Assembly: GCF_963576615.1 (NCBI RefSeq)
Contig: NC_088710.1
Span: 21,199,114 to 21,263,113, forward strand
DNA: 64,000 nucleotides
Direction: 5' to 3'
Source of the DNA: Watersipora subatra
Taxonomy: Eukaryota; Bryozoa; Gymnolaemata; Cheilostomatida; Watersiporidae
Within the stretch, counting starts at the first letter, position 1, and each line of letters opens with the position of its first letter. A program made the translations under genes and the position numbers. Below are positions 1 through 52,888 of this stretch, piece by piece. The notes below the pieces were generated by a model. That model did not search any database and was not told the DNA's origin. It was given only the letters and a program-made list of their open reading frames with translations.

Positions 1-99
1 TTATGTTAAGTTAGAAGTGCAATGTATTTCAAGTTATCCAAAATGTCATACACCGACGTGTAACTCGCAATAAACGGCTATTGCGGTATCAATGTTTTT

Positions 100-1010
100 A
101 CGATACAATGTTTCAAGAAACAGGGAAATAACTCGCAGCATACCATCTCATCCATATATATAATATATATAAATCTCAATGTTTGTCTTTTGTCGTTGCT
201 GTGTCTAGCTATCTTTATCACGGTTAAAACTAAATATGTACATTATTTGTTATTATTATGGGTTAATATTATTCATATTGTTGTTTGCATTTATTCTTTG
301 AAATTTTTTAAAGCCATTTCAAAATTCATAAGTCATTTTTTTTTATTTGTAGTCTTCAATTGTGCCGTTAAATGTCAAATTTTTCATCACAGTGCAAATG
401 TAACAGCAAAATTCCAATCTCCGATTTCCATTTACTGCAAAGGGCAATCGCTAAAAATGTAAAATTAAAAAATGTTCGCAGGGATATTCCTTAAGTAAGA
501 ATTGCCTGTACATTTTCAGTACATTTCTCGATTCGGTCAGACCAAGTACCATCGTGCGCTTCATTGGTGTATTTAATTTTGATATTTCATTTTTGCATTT
601 GTGCCAGTATCAGCTATCGAGAGGTACCAGTATTATAATCGTATTCAAAATATTGATGCATGGCTTCCGCACCAGCAGTAACCTTTTTTATGGACACACG
701 TTTCTGTGTACTCTTTGTTATTATTAATCCATCATATTCATGATTTTTATTTTGCTTTTTTCAGTTCGTTTTAATTGTATCAGTATCAATTCACTTTTTA
801 TTGTAACCATTGTAACAAATCATACTTTATCTAGCTATTTCTTGATAGTTATTTCACATCTAAACACCTTTACAGTTGTTTTAGTGTTTCTGTTAATTTA
901 TTTGAACTGCACAAAACACTTTTCTCATGATATAGAGTTTAAAAGTTATAACGGTAAATGTTTTATTTGTTAAATAAAATAAATTTCTGGGCAAAGATTT
1001 TTTTTATTAT
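100..1010 (+). repeat. 0.9 kb dispersed repeat, copy 1
   Basis: Shares long stretches in the same order with 56400-57310: ATAAATCTCAA.GTTTGTCTTTTG, CGTTGCTGTGTCTAGCTATC, AAGAATTGCCTGTACATT, ATTTGAACTGCACAAAACAC and TTTTCTCATGATAT. Pieces also occur at 6400-6620. Open frames inside (190-462, 740-973) are not conserved as proteins. The rest of 1-1676 is intron of NALCN with nothing else I can support. Confidence 0.75.
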
Positions 1011-1676
1011 CCAAGCATCCATCTAGTTTACCAATAAATGCAAATTTTTCATGTTTCAATTAGAGGTGCACTTGTATTGCCGGAGGGGTAATCATGTTAA
1101 AGGATCTTTAAAAAATACTTAACGTTAAATGGGTAATCAATAAACATGTTTAGGCGTATGCACATCGATAAACTTGAATTTGTCTTCTGCGTGTCGGTTT
1201 TAGTGATGGCTGATCGACACCATAATTGCTCTATCGATCAGAGAGTGACCCGAGACAAATCTACTAAAACATTTTTAGCATTAATTACATGTGTTTGTTA
1301 CACGGCAAGTATTTGGTTATCCTAGCTCATAAGTCTTGACCATTTACCATTGCATTAACATTGAGCATTAACCCATATGCTCATTAGCATTGACCCATAT
1401 ACTTAGAAAGTTAGAAATCATTGATCCTGCAAATAGGCACGAATTATCTCATGGAAACACAAACAAATGAGAAAATGTTGCAGCCAAAGCCAATCTTCAC
1501 CTGATGTCGGTTGATTGTCTTGAACAAATCCCTCCAGTACAAATGTACAAGTATTATTGGTAATTTTTTCCTGTACAATATGTGTGGTCTGTTTCAAAAG
1601 CTATTTCAAACTAAAAAATGTATTTGTGATTAAATTAAACATTTCTCCATCTGGCCAAGTTCTGTTTGTGTTTCAG

Positions 1677-42451
<40,775 letters not shown>

Positions 42452-44325
42452 GATCTCAGTTATTTGGCGACAAAGGTGCACTGAAATTGGACTGAATTTA
42501 TTATTTTTACAGAGATAGAGCAAATGTAGTGAATTTATCTATTTATTTTTATTGTTGAAGCTGGACAATGATTAAACGTAGAATCTCTATATTTATTTGT
42601 ATATCAGCATTTGAGCTTTTGAGTAGTCATGATTGTGTGACATTCTTGACAGAGTGCAGTGAGTATATTGAGTATATCTTGACTTGAGTATATTGACCAG
42701 AGTGTTGACTGACTACAATAGATGGTTATATTTGTATTTGCTTTAAAACGATTTGATCATATCACTCTACCATTCTTGAATCATTTTATCATATTTATAT
42801 ATATTTGTTGATCTTTATTTTCTTCTTACTTTATAGACCTGAAGCCTAGCTACTGGTTTTTAGAATAATAATATAAATTATTTATTGAGTATTTTAAAGA
42901 TCATATTATAGAGTTCGCAGCAGACTAAGACGACTGCTGACTTACCTAATCTCTCTTCGCTTCTGTCAATATTAGTTTTTTTAGTAAATTAACAATCTTT
43001 AAATCAGATCATCATAGACTCAATTAGAACAACTAACTAGTCATCTTCTTGCTTTATTCTTCCTGTTTTCATAACATATTATTTTGCCATTATTGTATTA
43101 AATTATGTTTGCTAAATTAAATAAGTTGCACTTATCAATAAAACGCTGTATACATTTTCAGAATGTATGTACTGGGCAGGAAATAATATTTTAGGGCATC
43201 TTCATTCATTTAATTAACCTCATTACACAGATTTTACCATCAGGGTAAAATATTATCAGAATCACGTCTTCTTTAGCTTGTGCTCAGAGGTTTACCATTT
43301 GGTTGCATACACTAGCTCTTAGTTCCAGGTACAGCATGATCCGAGGCTCAGAAATCTTCTCTTTGTGCATTTTTTATTACCAATTGGCCTGTTCTTTGAT
43401 AGATGATAACATTTTGACACATTCAGGCGTCTACTTTTAAATAAAATGAGAAAAAGATTGAACTGAACTTTGTTACAAATGATGACAGCTTATAGCAAGA
43501 GAGACACGTCTGTGTACCGATTTACCGAGATCTCCCATCTCCAATTTTAATCTCTGATATATCGTTTTTGCATAGCCAAAGACCTTTATGTATTTATCGA
43601 GAGTTTGTTTAACTGCTAGATAATAGTCTAACTTTCTGCTACAGTGTTTGACTACATCCTAACTTTGTAGCTTTTCTTAAGCCCGGTAACCATATTCGGT
43701 TCATCAAAAAGGTTACATAAAGCATATAAAAACGCTTCTACCCAACATCTAAAATAAGTTTGGGTTTTAGTATCATAGGCAGTTCTTTAACTAAAATAGA
43801 GGTGGCAATGGGATAGTTTTTAAGTAAAACGGGGGTCATATTTTGTGGCTCCTGTTAATCTCTGATACCATCCAAACTCAGTATCACTGCTGAGAGAGGA
43901 AGAGAGGAGGAGAGGGCTAGTCTAGTTGTAGGAAAAGGCAATTTACACTCGGGCCACAGTTTCACATCACATAAAGTGATTATGCTATTTTTGCAAATTT
44001 TCCTATTTACTTTCTAACAGCTCTCAAATCTTGGCATATGTATTTTATGAACATTTATTTTACATTATGTCGATGATCTTTATCTAAAACCTTTGCTTGC
44101 AGAAAAACATCTAGCAATTTACTGATGTCATTTCTTTCATCAACAAGTCAATACATGACATGATCTATAAACAAAGAACTGAAATATTTGTAAGAGATTT
44201 TTAACATCTGAACACCTACTATGAACACAGAGATTAAACGCATGACATTTTTGCATTTTAGGTACACATTCAACTTTTCTTCACAAATTAAAGAAATTGT
44301 CATATAAACATAAATTATTACTTAA
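42452..44325. other. Region between NALCN stop and TTAA element
   Basis: Either NALCN 3' UTR and spacer or an intron, depending on use of the donor at 42448. No canonical AATAAA close to the stop was found. A fragment AAATAGAGGTGGCAATGGG at 43795 resembles the family at 31521. Confidence 0.5.
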
Positions 44326-45227
44326 AGGTTGACTTGAAACAAAATTCACATTACAGTTATTTGGTATCAAAAGATTCACCATGTCTTACTCTGTTGTGTT
44401 GTAGATGCCAAATATGTGGAAATGTGATTACAAGCTCTTAAAAGCTCAACAACGAACAGTTAATCGCCGCCATCACGAAACTGCCGTAGATTAGAATTTC
44501 TTTCCAAAACGGCTCAAATGGGATGTAGTTGAATGAGATGGCTTCTGTTTACACTTTAATGCAACCTCATTCGTCGAAATATTTTCACAAATATACTTCA
44601 CGCATTCAATAAAACCATGTCTATTGTCCTTATGCGCTTATTTCATCATCATTGTCATGCTGTCACTTTCGGCACTGATATCTTATAACCTACTGTGAAA
44701 ATTCGCTTAATGTTTTAACCTTAGCTCGAAGAAGTTCATATCATTCTCTGACAAACATGACAAGCCTGTTGGTCATCTGTGATAATTGAAAAATGCTGCA
44801 GAAATTATTCGCGCTGTTTGGCAGGCAGTATAGGTCACATGATCAGATTACGACTAGACGAAGCCAAAACAAAACTGTAAAGTAGGGAGCATCTATATTT
44901 GATATGGGCTCTTCAGTAAAACCCGAAGTGTTTGTCATAAACTAGTGCTACGAGAAGTTTTATATTGAGTCTTTTATTAACCTTTTAGTTCGCGTGAGAA
45001 CATCACGTGTCAAAACAATAACCAAATGGATTGACAATGTCAGAGAAAGAAACTGGTTCCAATCTACGGCGGTTTCATGATGACTGCGATTAACTGTTCG
45101 TTTTTGAGCTGTTAAGAGCTTGTAATCACATTTTCACATATTTTGCACCTACAACACAGCAGAGTAAGACATGGTGAATCCTTTGATACCAAATAACTGT
45201 AATGTGAATTTTGTTGCAAGTCAACCT
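44326..45227 (-). mobile_element. TTAA-flanked long-TIR element, copy 2, inverted (902 bp)
   Basis: Same ends as the copy at 29294 but the inner sequence is in opposite orientation. For instance, the stretch around CTTCACGCATTCAATAAAAC lies near the left end here and its complement near the right end there. Left flank is TTAA; the right flank is CTAA, one change away. Confidence 0.85.
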
Positions 45228-45534
45228 CTAAGGACTTTATACATAGCTTTATGCATACATGCACTTTATACATAGCTTGTTGTGTCTAAAACCTTTTAGG
45301 TTATTTTTGCTGCAAACTATGGGGTTCTTCAAAGTACTCAGGCTATAGGCTTGTCAACTTGTTGTTTGTCTTGGTTAGCCACTAAGTCTATAAATTTATA
45401 CATAAAACCTATGTATAATATATGCATCTATAAATAAAGCCAAATTTTACAAAGTTTATGTTAAATTGAGAGTTTCTCAATGTCAAGTCACAAAATAACA
45501 AGTCATTTTAATGAGTGAATCTGATTGTCAACAG

Positions 45535-45595
45535 CGACAGAAGTAGACTTGTCAAGGACAGCGAGTATGTGAGGAATCCCTTGAAGATCAAGGAG
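45535..45595 (+). CDS. Candidate exon 1, bridging NALCN and two-TM gene
   Basis: Acceptor CAACAG, donor GTATGT. Encodes DRSRLVKDSEYVRNPLKIKE after one leading base. That base completes ATC when joined to NALCN exon 42284-42447, giving WWGEQFTI-DRSR, similar in pattern to vertebrate WW..QLTVESDE. If the donor is not used, the frame runs on to a TAA about 20 codons later. Confidence 0.5.
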
Positions 45596-48500
45596 GTATG
45601 TCTACAAAGCTTATTGCAAGCAGAGGCTGTCGGTGTTTTAAGAGCCACTGTTGCATAAAAAGGATCTCTATAATCTTGGCTAGACATGCATGAGCTCAGT
45701 GGGAAGGGAACTTCAACTACTGGAAACATGCCCGATTGAAGAGAACAATGTAAGGATGGATGTCATTCCTGTCACCATCAGTGGCCTTTCTGGGAATTGG
45801 ACACCAACCTATTGTTTGCAGCTAAGGGTAGCAGTGACTTCTCAAACCTTTATATAATTGATGACTAATGTTTATTTAACTACACGCAGTACATTGCAAG
45901 AACTGACCTTTCAGACGTTTAAATAAACAATTTCCCACAATCCAACATCACGAAACGATCAAATATCTTTTGCTAAAGAGAACGAGAGCTGTCAGTATGG
46001 TTTACCTGCCATCTCCTTCAGCTCTGGTTACTATTCTCTGTGGATATTGTCTGTTTGCTATCATTGCGATAGCAGTTAGTGATTTTTTATCACAACTGAT
46101 CAAAGATGTTGTCATAGCCGTGCTCATCTCTGTTCCAGCAATCTGTGTATTACTGTGAGTATTGGTAGATTAAAAACTAACTTCAACAAAATTTAAGTAG
46201 ATTTCATCAGAAAGTATTGGCATTTTCTTATCATTTGCGATTGTCTTTTTTTGTTCGAGATGACCTGACTGTCAGGATGTTTTTAGATTAAAATCAACAA
46301 AACTCGATCGCGGTTAAAACGCTCAAAAGAAAAAGATGTGCCTAGACTTCTTCAAAAATGACATCAATAGTTGTGCATATTGTTTATAAGTGATAAATAT
46401 ATGTTCATAAATTTAACCTACTTGAATAAATATATACCGGTAAATATAAATTAATATTTGTATAATAGCCATCAACCCCCATCATAGGCCTACTTCTTAT
46501 TTTGTGACCAACTGGTTTGCAGCACTGCTTCAACTAATAGAGACTTGACAATTTTTATGGCAAATCTTCGATATGCACTCAGCATGTGTTAAAGTAAAAC
46601 CAGACTCATCAGATGTCAAAGTCATCGTTGATTGGGAAACTTAGTAGAATAATTAGCTAAAACCGAAGAGCAAGTAATTCTGGTCAGCTCATAATCAAAT
46701 CTTTTTCTGAAAAAATGGCCAAGTGGGTCAATGAGCTAACTCACACACTACTTACTATGATAAGTATAGGGAGAACATGCTGGGTATGAAGACTACACAG
46801 TGTCTACAATATGCAGTAGTGCTTACTTTTGTAAAAAAAAAGCACTCTCTGGCTCTCAGATGATTAATATAGTAATGAACTCAGTTGTCTACTCATACTT
46901 TTTGTGATTGGCATTTTTTTCTTCAAATCAGCTCACAGCATTCTTAGATAGGCTTGTTAATTTTGATTATTTGAGGTTAAGTTTGAAATCATTCTATACC
47001 TCATTTTACATTTGTATTTTATTATGGACCCATGTATAGGTCCATAATAAAAATAAATTGTATTATTTACAAATACAACATGTTGTATTTATTAATAGTA
47101 TATATTTTGTAAAATGTGTAGCTCATTTCAATAGCCTATGTATCTCTAGACACACAAACATCTAGTAGAATTTACTAAAAGAGCAATTGAGATAAGATTA
47201 CCATGTACAATGTAGGTAGATTCTTTTAGTTTTAAAATGCAAGTTATATATTACACACAGTGCCCGAGTGTAGTTTCTGCTCATTTTAAATACTAACTAA
47301 CAAATGTACTACAAACACTTCTATCACCTTTATGTACAGTATCATACCATTCATGCCTCACAGACCTCTCTTTTCATCTTCTCACTTCTGAGCCTTAAAT
47401 ACTTAGTTTTTGACCTGCCATAAACTTTATAGGCATACTTCATTTCAAACATTTCAACAATTTGTTCATTAGTAATGGAAGACCTCGGGCTGCATCAGTA
47501 TGATATATTGATGCATATATTGATATATTATATTGTTAAATCTATATTTGAATGCCATCTTTATTTGAATGCCTTCTTTACTAGAACATCATTGTAGGAG
47601 AAAGATTGAAATATACAGTACCACCCTTTAATTGAGCACCACCCCTATTCACCAGCCATTTTGGAAATTTTCATCTTAATGAACCCATAATAGCGAGTGA
47701 CCAGTAGAAGTGTCCACAAAATAGTATTAATAGTGTCTTGGTTACATCAATAACCATTAATTCTTTTGCTTTAGCTGTAGTGGTTGCCATGGTTTTAGTG
47801 ACGGTGTACCTGAGAAAATCGATCATCACAATCATCAGAATTACACGCTGATTCGAATTCACTAAGGTCTAAATCATATTCATTCTTTTCAGATTCAACC
47901 ATAATAGAGTTTGACATCTTACCCTAAAACTTTAAAGCGCTTTGATGAACGATAAAAACTTTAGAAACACCGCACAACGTAATAGCTGCCATTGTTATGA
48001 TGTATACTAACATTGAAACGTTAAAAACATCTTTAAAACCTGAAAACATTATGTCCATTTTCTATCTCTAAAGCTTTCCTGCTTTTTCTTTAAAACTTTG
48101 AAAGTGACACCATCACAATAGTTAATAACCATGTCCCGTTAATACTTTAAAATCAAAGTAGTTCTTCGTTTAACCAGAAATGCTGAGGCTGATGACATTA
48201 ATATCACTCCGCCCGACAAGAATGCAAAATATGGTCGGCATTAGTATTGCTTCACCTGGAAAGGGGTTAAATTTATCTTTCCAAATCCTGACAAGCTAGT
48301 CGAAAAATACTGCGCCACCTTCTATTTGAAGCCTATAATTAAATGCCATTATAGGAGAAGGGTTGAAACATAGAGCACCATGGCGTTCAAATAGAGGTTT
48401 TATGGTAGTTATCACAATGCTTATAGCCTAAGTGCCAATGTAAAGAATGGGAGAGGCAAGCAACCTTTATATGCAACTCTTCACACAGTTATCCAATCAA

Positions 48501-50928
48501 AAATCGTGTTGATTACAAAATTGTGTAAAGCTGTTAGTACTGATTTTAAATGTTTCCTAAAAAATTTAAAAACTTTAATAGCTTAGGCTTGGAGTAAAAT
48601 TATACAAGACAAACATGCTAGTTTGATGCTTTTGTAAAGAAGAGCTCAAGAATTCACCCATGTTCTTTCTACCTTGCTAGGCAATTTAAGGATTTGGTCC
48701 CAGCTTTTAGCGTAATTCTTCATCCTTACATGTTAAAGTTGTGCTCTTGTTTATATATACTAGTACGCTGACAGTCCAGTTAGCCATGAGAGATCATCAT
48801 GTGTAATAACTACGTGCACAATTATTCTGCAACATGTGTAGAAAGGTGGTATAGTGGAGCAGATGGTAGCGCACTTGGCTGGTGGTATGAATACTTGGGT
48901 TCAATTCCCGCGTGCTGTAAACTTTTTTGGTAAGATTCTTAGCGTGGCTTCGGACAGACGGACAGATACGACTCTTATTATAGTAAAGATTTAAATGTGT
49001 CCAATATCGCACTTCTTGTCAAAAAACAGCATTTTGATAACATTCCCCAGACACTTATTTCAGGAACCTGATTTGCACCTTAAACTGTTTTTTAACTCTT
49101 AAAGTTTTATTTCCTACATCTTGGAGTGTCTTTCGATAACAACTCAAGCTTACATGTATATAGCTGCAAGAAAAGATAACCATGTAACATCAATATTCGC
49201 AAGAGGAAACAGCCTACAGTAGTACCACCAAAGTAGTACCAAGTGATCGCTTTCTTTTTAATCAATAAATTACCATAAATTATGTAACTTTAGATATTTT
49301 TTGAAATTTTGTGTTGCTAAACTACTAAGGCTATTAACTTAAGAAGGCAGCAAACAGTTTTAAATCAATTGTTCCAACAATCAACAAGGGAGGCAGCATT
49401 ACACAAACAATCAGAAGGATGGACAAGGCTCTCATGACAGTAAAGTTTGGATTTGTGCCTGCAGGTTTTATGACATTTATGGTGCAAGGAGTCTAGTCAA
49501 CCTTCCTGTAAGAGATGCAGTAGTTTCATTCCCGGCCACAAGAGTCACTCGAAAGCAAGTGAGAAGAATTGTTTCCCATAAAAGAAGAGTTCTGTTGTTT
49601 GGACCAATTGCTAAAGGCAGATCATTGGAGTTCAGACAGCTGAGTGATGTCTTGGGTAAGAAATAATGTGTAGACAACTACAGTAATGCTCAAGTCTAAT
49701 TAATATTGTGATGTATTGGTTTAGTTAATATTTGAATATTTAATCTTAAAGCAAGTGATGGTGTAAGTAAAAGAATAACTGTAGCTATATCTCAATACAA
49801 AACAAACAAAAAAGTTAGTCTTACTAAATGCCAGCTAAATATATATCTGTGTATCTCTCAAACTCCATCATTCAGTTTGTCCAGCTGTAGCTATTACAAC
49901 CTAGGAATAAAACATCTGCTTCGTGCTCGATTTCATCTCAAAGCCTCCAGTTTACCAAGCAATCATCTTACTAATTAAGCTACGTGAGATGCAATAATTT
50001 CAGTAGGCGATGTGAGCTGTTATGTAGGTTAAAATACACATAGCACTATGCGGTTACGCAATGTCACTAAAGCTTGCTCTCACGGATCTTATTAGTAAGT
50101 TTAGCATACAGATAGTAGCGGACACAAGTTATTCATTGGCAATGTGCCAAGCTAATGGCAAGTGGTTGGCAGCTGCACTAACTGTCACTGTAAATAAACT
50201 GTTTTTAATACCTGTGCAATGCCAGGCATACGGCTGGTTATGGTATAAGATGAAAACTATGTTGGAGAATATGAACAAATGTGGAAGTTTTTTTTGGTAG
50301 TTGCCTTCACTTGGTTATAGAACTGACCTTTGGCCTACTATTACAGAGTTGAAATACATTGATTTGGTGATTAGAATGTTTAGGCTTAATTGTTTCCATT
50401 TCTCCTCTCTCAAAATTGTGGCAAAAAAGATCTCTAAAAATTGCTCCAAAAGTATTTTGAAGCTTGGTAATATGAAGTAGTGACAAAACTTTCTAGTTGA
50501 TGTCAAACATGACGTACACATGCATGGAGTGAAGGTTGGCACATGTTTCTACGCAGTCAACATATGTTGTAGCTGCCAATCAGTACAAAACTGGTTTTAC
50601 AAGCGAGGACCAACAACTCCTAAAGGACATCATGGCCATTACCGATCATCAGAGCACTGATAGGCGTAAGGAAGTTTTGTCTACAGAAATGTTACTAAAA
50701 AGCAAGCCGATTTTACCATTGTATCTAGATAAAGAAAATCTGAAGTGCTCTGAAGCAATGGCTGAACAAAGAGAACAAGGACATACACAGGTCACTGCTT
50801 CTCGAAGTACTAAACTTGAAGAAATTGAGATTAGAACTGATGTAAACACTTCGGCCGTTGCTAACAATCCTGTCAAGCCAAAAAAGAAATCTGGCATTCG
50901 AAAAGTGTTGTTTGGTTGTTTTAAATGA
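45535..50928 (+). CDS. Two-TM protein gene (6 candidate exons), or NALCN extension
   Basis: A chain of exons in consistent phase: 45535-45595, 45684-45827, 45979-46154, 49465-49655, 50347-50466 and 50573-50928. Starting at ATG 45690 it gives 326 residues. Two hydrophobic segments lie near residues 60-82 and 88-112, followed by about 210 mostly hydrophilic residues ending in a lysine-rich tail (KPKKKSGIRKVLFGCFK). Length and topology resemble TMEM268-like proteins, but similarity is too weak to name it. A short first exon (45535-45595) splices in phase both from NALCN and into this gene. I therefore cannot decide from sequence whether this is a separate gene or an added NALCN C-terminus. There is no poly(A) hexamer of the canonical form close after the stop. 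Confidence 0.65.
45684..45827 (+). CDS. Candidate exon 2 of two-TM gene, holds likely start ATG
   Basis: Acceptor TTGGCTAG, donor GTAGCA. 48 codons, phase 0 at both ends. It contains ATG at 45690, the likely start if the gene is independent (MSSVGRELQLLETCPIEENN...). The context of this ATG is weak, with T at -3. Confidence 0.55.
45979..46154 (+). CDS. Exon 3 of two-TM gene: membrane hairpin
   Basis: Acceptor TTTGCTAAAG, donor GTGAGT. Encodes ALVTILCGYCLFAIIAIAV and DVVIAVLISVPAICVLL, two membrane-length segments separated by SDFLSQLIK. Ends with two bases of a Leu codon. Confidence 0.78.
46155..47532. other. Intron of two-TM gene, quiet part
   Basis: Contains a single arm related to the nested MITE (46285-46325) and a fold-back at 47020-47050 (TATGGACC.ATGTATAGGTCCATA). 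Nothing else seen. Confidence 0.5.
47533..48407 (-). mobile_element. ACCATAAAACCT-end element, copy 2, inverted (0.87 kb)
   Basis: Right end TTCAAATAGAGGTTTTATGG is the complement of the left end of the copy at 31521; left end TCTATATTTGAATGCCATCT matches that copy's right end. An inner segment near 48220-48265 (TTCACCTGGAAAGGGGTTAA) also matches 31670-31720 in reverse. Confidence 0.65.
48842..48995 (+). repeat. Second tRNA-derived SINE family
   Basis: GGAGCAGATGGTAGCGCACT gives an A box and GGGTTCAATTCCCGCG an almost perfect B box 30 bases on. The 3' part (TTCGGACAGACGGACAGATA) is not tRNA. No full cloverleaf, so I call it a SINE and not a tRNA gene. Confidence 0.68.
49465..49655 (+). CDS. 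Exon 4 of two-TM gene
   Basis: Acceptor GCCTGCAG, donor GTAAGA. Encodes FYDIYGARSLVNLPVRDAVV and a basic stretch KQVRRIVSHKRRVLLFGPIA. Phase is 1 in, 1 out. The 3.3 kb intron before it is full of repeats. Confidence 0.82.
49860..50000 (-). repeat. tRNA-like SINE, copy C
   Basis: On the - strand: ACGTAGCTTAATTAGTAAGA head, GGCTTTGAGATGAAATCGAG B box like, tail TAGCTACAGCTGGACAAAC. The sequence 50000-50240 after it also matches 26900-27110 (ATTGGCAATGT, GGCAAGTGG), so the repeat unit is longer than the tRNA part. Confidence 0.58.
50347..50466 (+). CDS. Exon 5 of two-TM gene
   Basis: Acceptor CTACTATTACAG, donor GTAATA. 120 bp open in the only frame that joins both neighbours; encodes LKYIDLVIRMFRLNCFHFSS and KIVAKKISKNCSKSILKL. 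This exon is too short for a standard open-frame list; I inferred it because exons 4 and 6 do not join in phase through any acceptor I could see other than the one at 50573. Confidence 0.66.
50573..50928 (+). CDS. Last exon of two-TM gene
   Basis: Acceptor TGTTGTAG, stop TGA 50926-50928. Encodes ANQYKTGFTSEDQQLLKDIM, a mostly polar region with many Glu, Lys and Thr, and the basic end KPKKKSGIRKVLFGCFK. An upstream acceptor at 50557 is possible but would not keep phase with exon 5. Confidence 0.82.
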
Positions 50929-51450
50929 GTTAATTATTTTGATTTTTTGTTATATTATTGATGTTCTTTTTAGAATAGATCAGTTTTTTAAATACTTCTT
51001 TTGTTAATAGCCCAAGGTCATCTACCGTATTAATAATATCTTTCAATATTCAAACAGCAGAGTCGCTGCGTAAAGTAGTTCTGCTTTAAACGTTTAGATG
51101 CTGAGTTTAAACTCTCCCTAAATCTTGCAAAAATACAGCCAGCTGTTAGGCTAGGGTGGTCTTTTTTAAAAAAGAGTTACCCACTCATTGATGCTATCAA
51201 AGCTACAATTCCATTTTCATTGTTCTAAAACTTCTTGACTGAAAAAGTAGCTCTATTATGACAGGCCAATTAGGTTAATAAGCTATCCTAACTCAGTTAA
51301 AGCATTTTTAGTTTTTAACAGTTTTGTCAGGCTGCACCAAATTGTTATCAAACAATTGAAAATTAAGATTAAATGAAAAGAGGAGTTGGCTTCTCTCACC
51401 TCATTATCTCACACGGCATGATTGTTAGTTGAATGTAAGCGAGTATATGC

Positions 51451-52349
51451 GGGTTGACTTGCAACAAAATTCACATTACCGTTATTTGGTATCAAAAGAT
51501 TCACCATGTCTTACTCTGTTGTGTTGTAAGTGCCAAATATGTGGAAAGGTGATTACAAGCTCTTAAAAGCTCAAAAACGAACAGTTGATCGCAACATAAA
51601 CGAAACCGCCGTAGATCGGAATCGGTTTATTTCTCTGACATAGTCATTACATTAGTGGTTATTGTTTTGATGTTCTCACGTGAATTGAAAGGCCAATACA
51701 AAGCTCAATATAAAACTTATCGTAGTACTAGTTTATGACAAACATTTCGGGTTTTACCGAAAACCCCGTATCAAGTATAGATGCTCGCTACTTTACAGTT
51801 TTGTTTCGGTTTGGTGTAATTGTCAAGTCGTTCTCTGATCATGTGACCCAATACTCTGCAAATAATTTTTGCATCATTTTTTTGATTATCACAGGTAACC
51901 AACAGGCTCATCATGATTATCAGACAATGACATGTATTTCTTCGAGCTAAGGTTAAAAAATTAAACAAATTTTCATGGTAAGTTATAAGATATTAGTGCT
52001 GAAAGTGACAGCATTACAATGACGATAAAATAGACGCGTAAGAACAATAGACATGGTTTTATTGAATGTGTGAAGTATATTTGTGAAAATATTTCGACGA
52101 ATGAGGTTGCGTGAAAGTGTAAACAGAGGCCATTTTGTACAACTATATACGTCCCAATTGGGCCGTTTTGGAAAGAGATTTTAATCTACGGCGTTTTTGT
52201 GATGGATGCGATCAACTGTTAGATTTTGAGCTTTTAAGAGCTTGTAATCACATTTCCACATATTTGGCACTTACAACACAACAGAGTAAGACATGGTGAA
52301 TCTCTTGATACCAAATAACTGTAATGTGGATTTTGTTGCAAGTCAACCT
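51451..52349 (+). mobile_element. TTAA-flanked long-TIR element, copy 3 (899 bp)
   Basis: Same orientation and inner sequence as the copy at 29294, with TTAA after the right end (52350-52353). The left flank no longer reads TTAA. The open frames at 51735-51968 belong to this element, not to a gene. Confidence 0.85.
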
Positions 52350-52813
52350 TTAAACTAATACAGCAATAACTATACAGCTTAAGCTTACAGGAAACAGTTT
52401 TCATATTTGCTTACAGCTACTGTATGTGTGCAGGAATAGACAACTCAAAAATATTTTGGCGAAATATTTTTTGAAGTTTCAAAATTTAGCATATACTTGT
52501 CAACATAACTTTAATTTGACAATGCATTGATGCAGGTTTGAGAACTGCCTAGTTGAACTCTCCTAAAGCTAGCTACCATGATGTTTGTGTTCAACACTGT
52601 AGCTTGATCATCACAGAAAGCTGTTGTAGCTCAACGTCTTCCTAAAAGAGCTGTCCTGGAGGAGCCAACTTCAAAGGATTTTAAAAATGCAAAACTCATT
52701 GCTTTGTCTTTTCTTACTTGAAACTTGTATTGCTGTATCATCACTGTTTTACTAATTATTAGAAAAAATTGTAAACAAATGTAAATTTATTCTTAGTCAT
52801 AAATTGAAATACT
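52350..52813. other. Spacer between TTAA element and TPR gene
   Basis: No exon or repeat recognised. It also holds the likely 3' end of the TPR transcript. Confidence 0.45.
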
Positions 52814-52819
52814 TTTATT
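52814..52819 (-). terminator. Poly(A) signal for the TPR gene
   Basis: TTTATT on the + strand, i.e. AATAAA on the - strand, about 70 bases after the TPR stop. A second TTTATT lies at 52786-52791. Confidence 0.55.
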
Positions 52820-52888
52820 AAAATTGGTTACACAAGTTCAAATATAACTATAAAGCTATTGATAAATTGTGAGGGTTCGCTATTTAGT

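Noticed and set aside
48842-48915. A tRNA-like sequence with good A and B boxes.
   Set aside because: No acceptor or anticodon stem of normal pairing could be drawn, and it continues into a non-tRNA tail, so it was called a SINE.
50061-50300. A 79-codon open frame just before exon 5 of the two-TM gene.
   Set aside because: It matches the dispersed repeat also seen at 26940-27110, so it is repeat sequence.
51735-51968. Open frames with Thr/Ser-rich products on both strands.
   Set aside because: They lie inside the third TTAA-flanked element and change frame between its copies.
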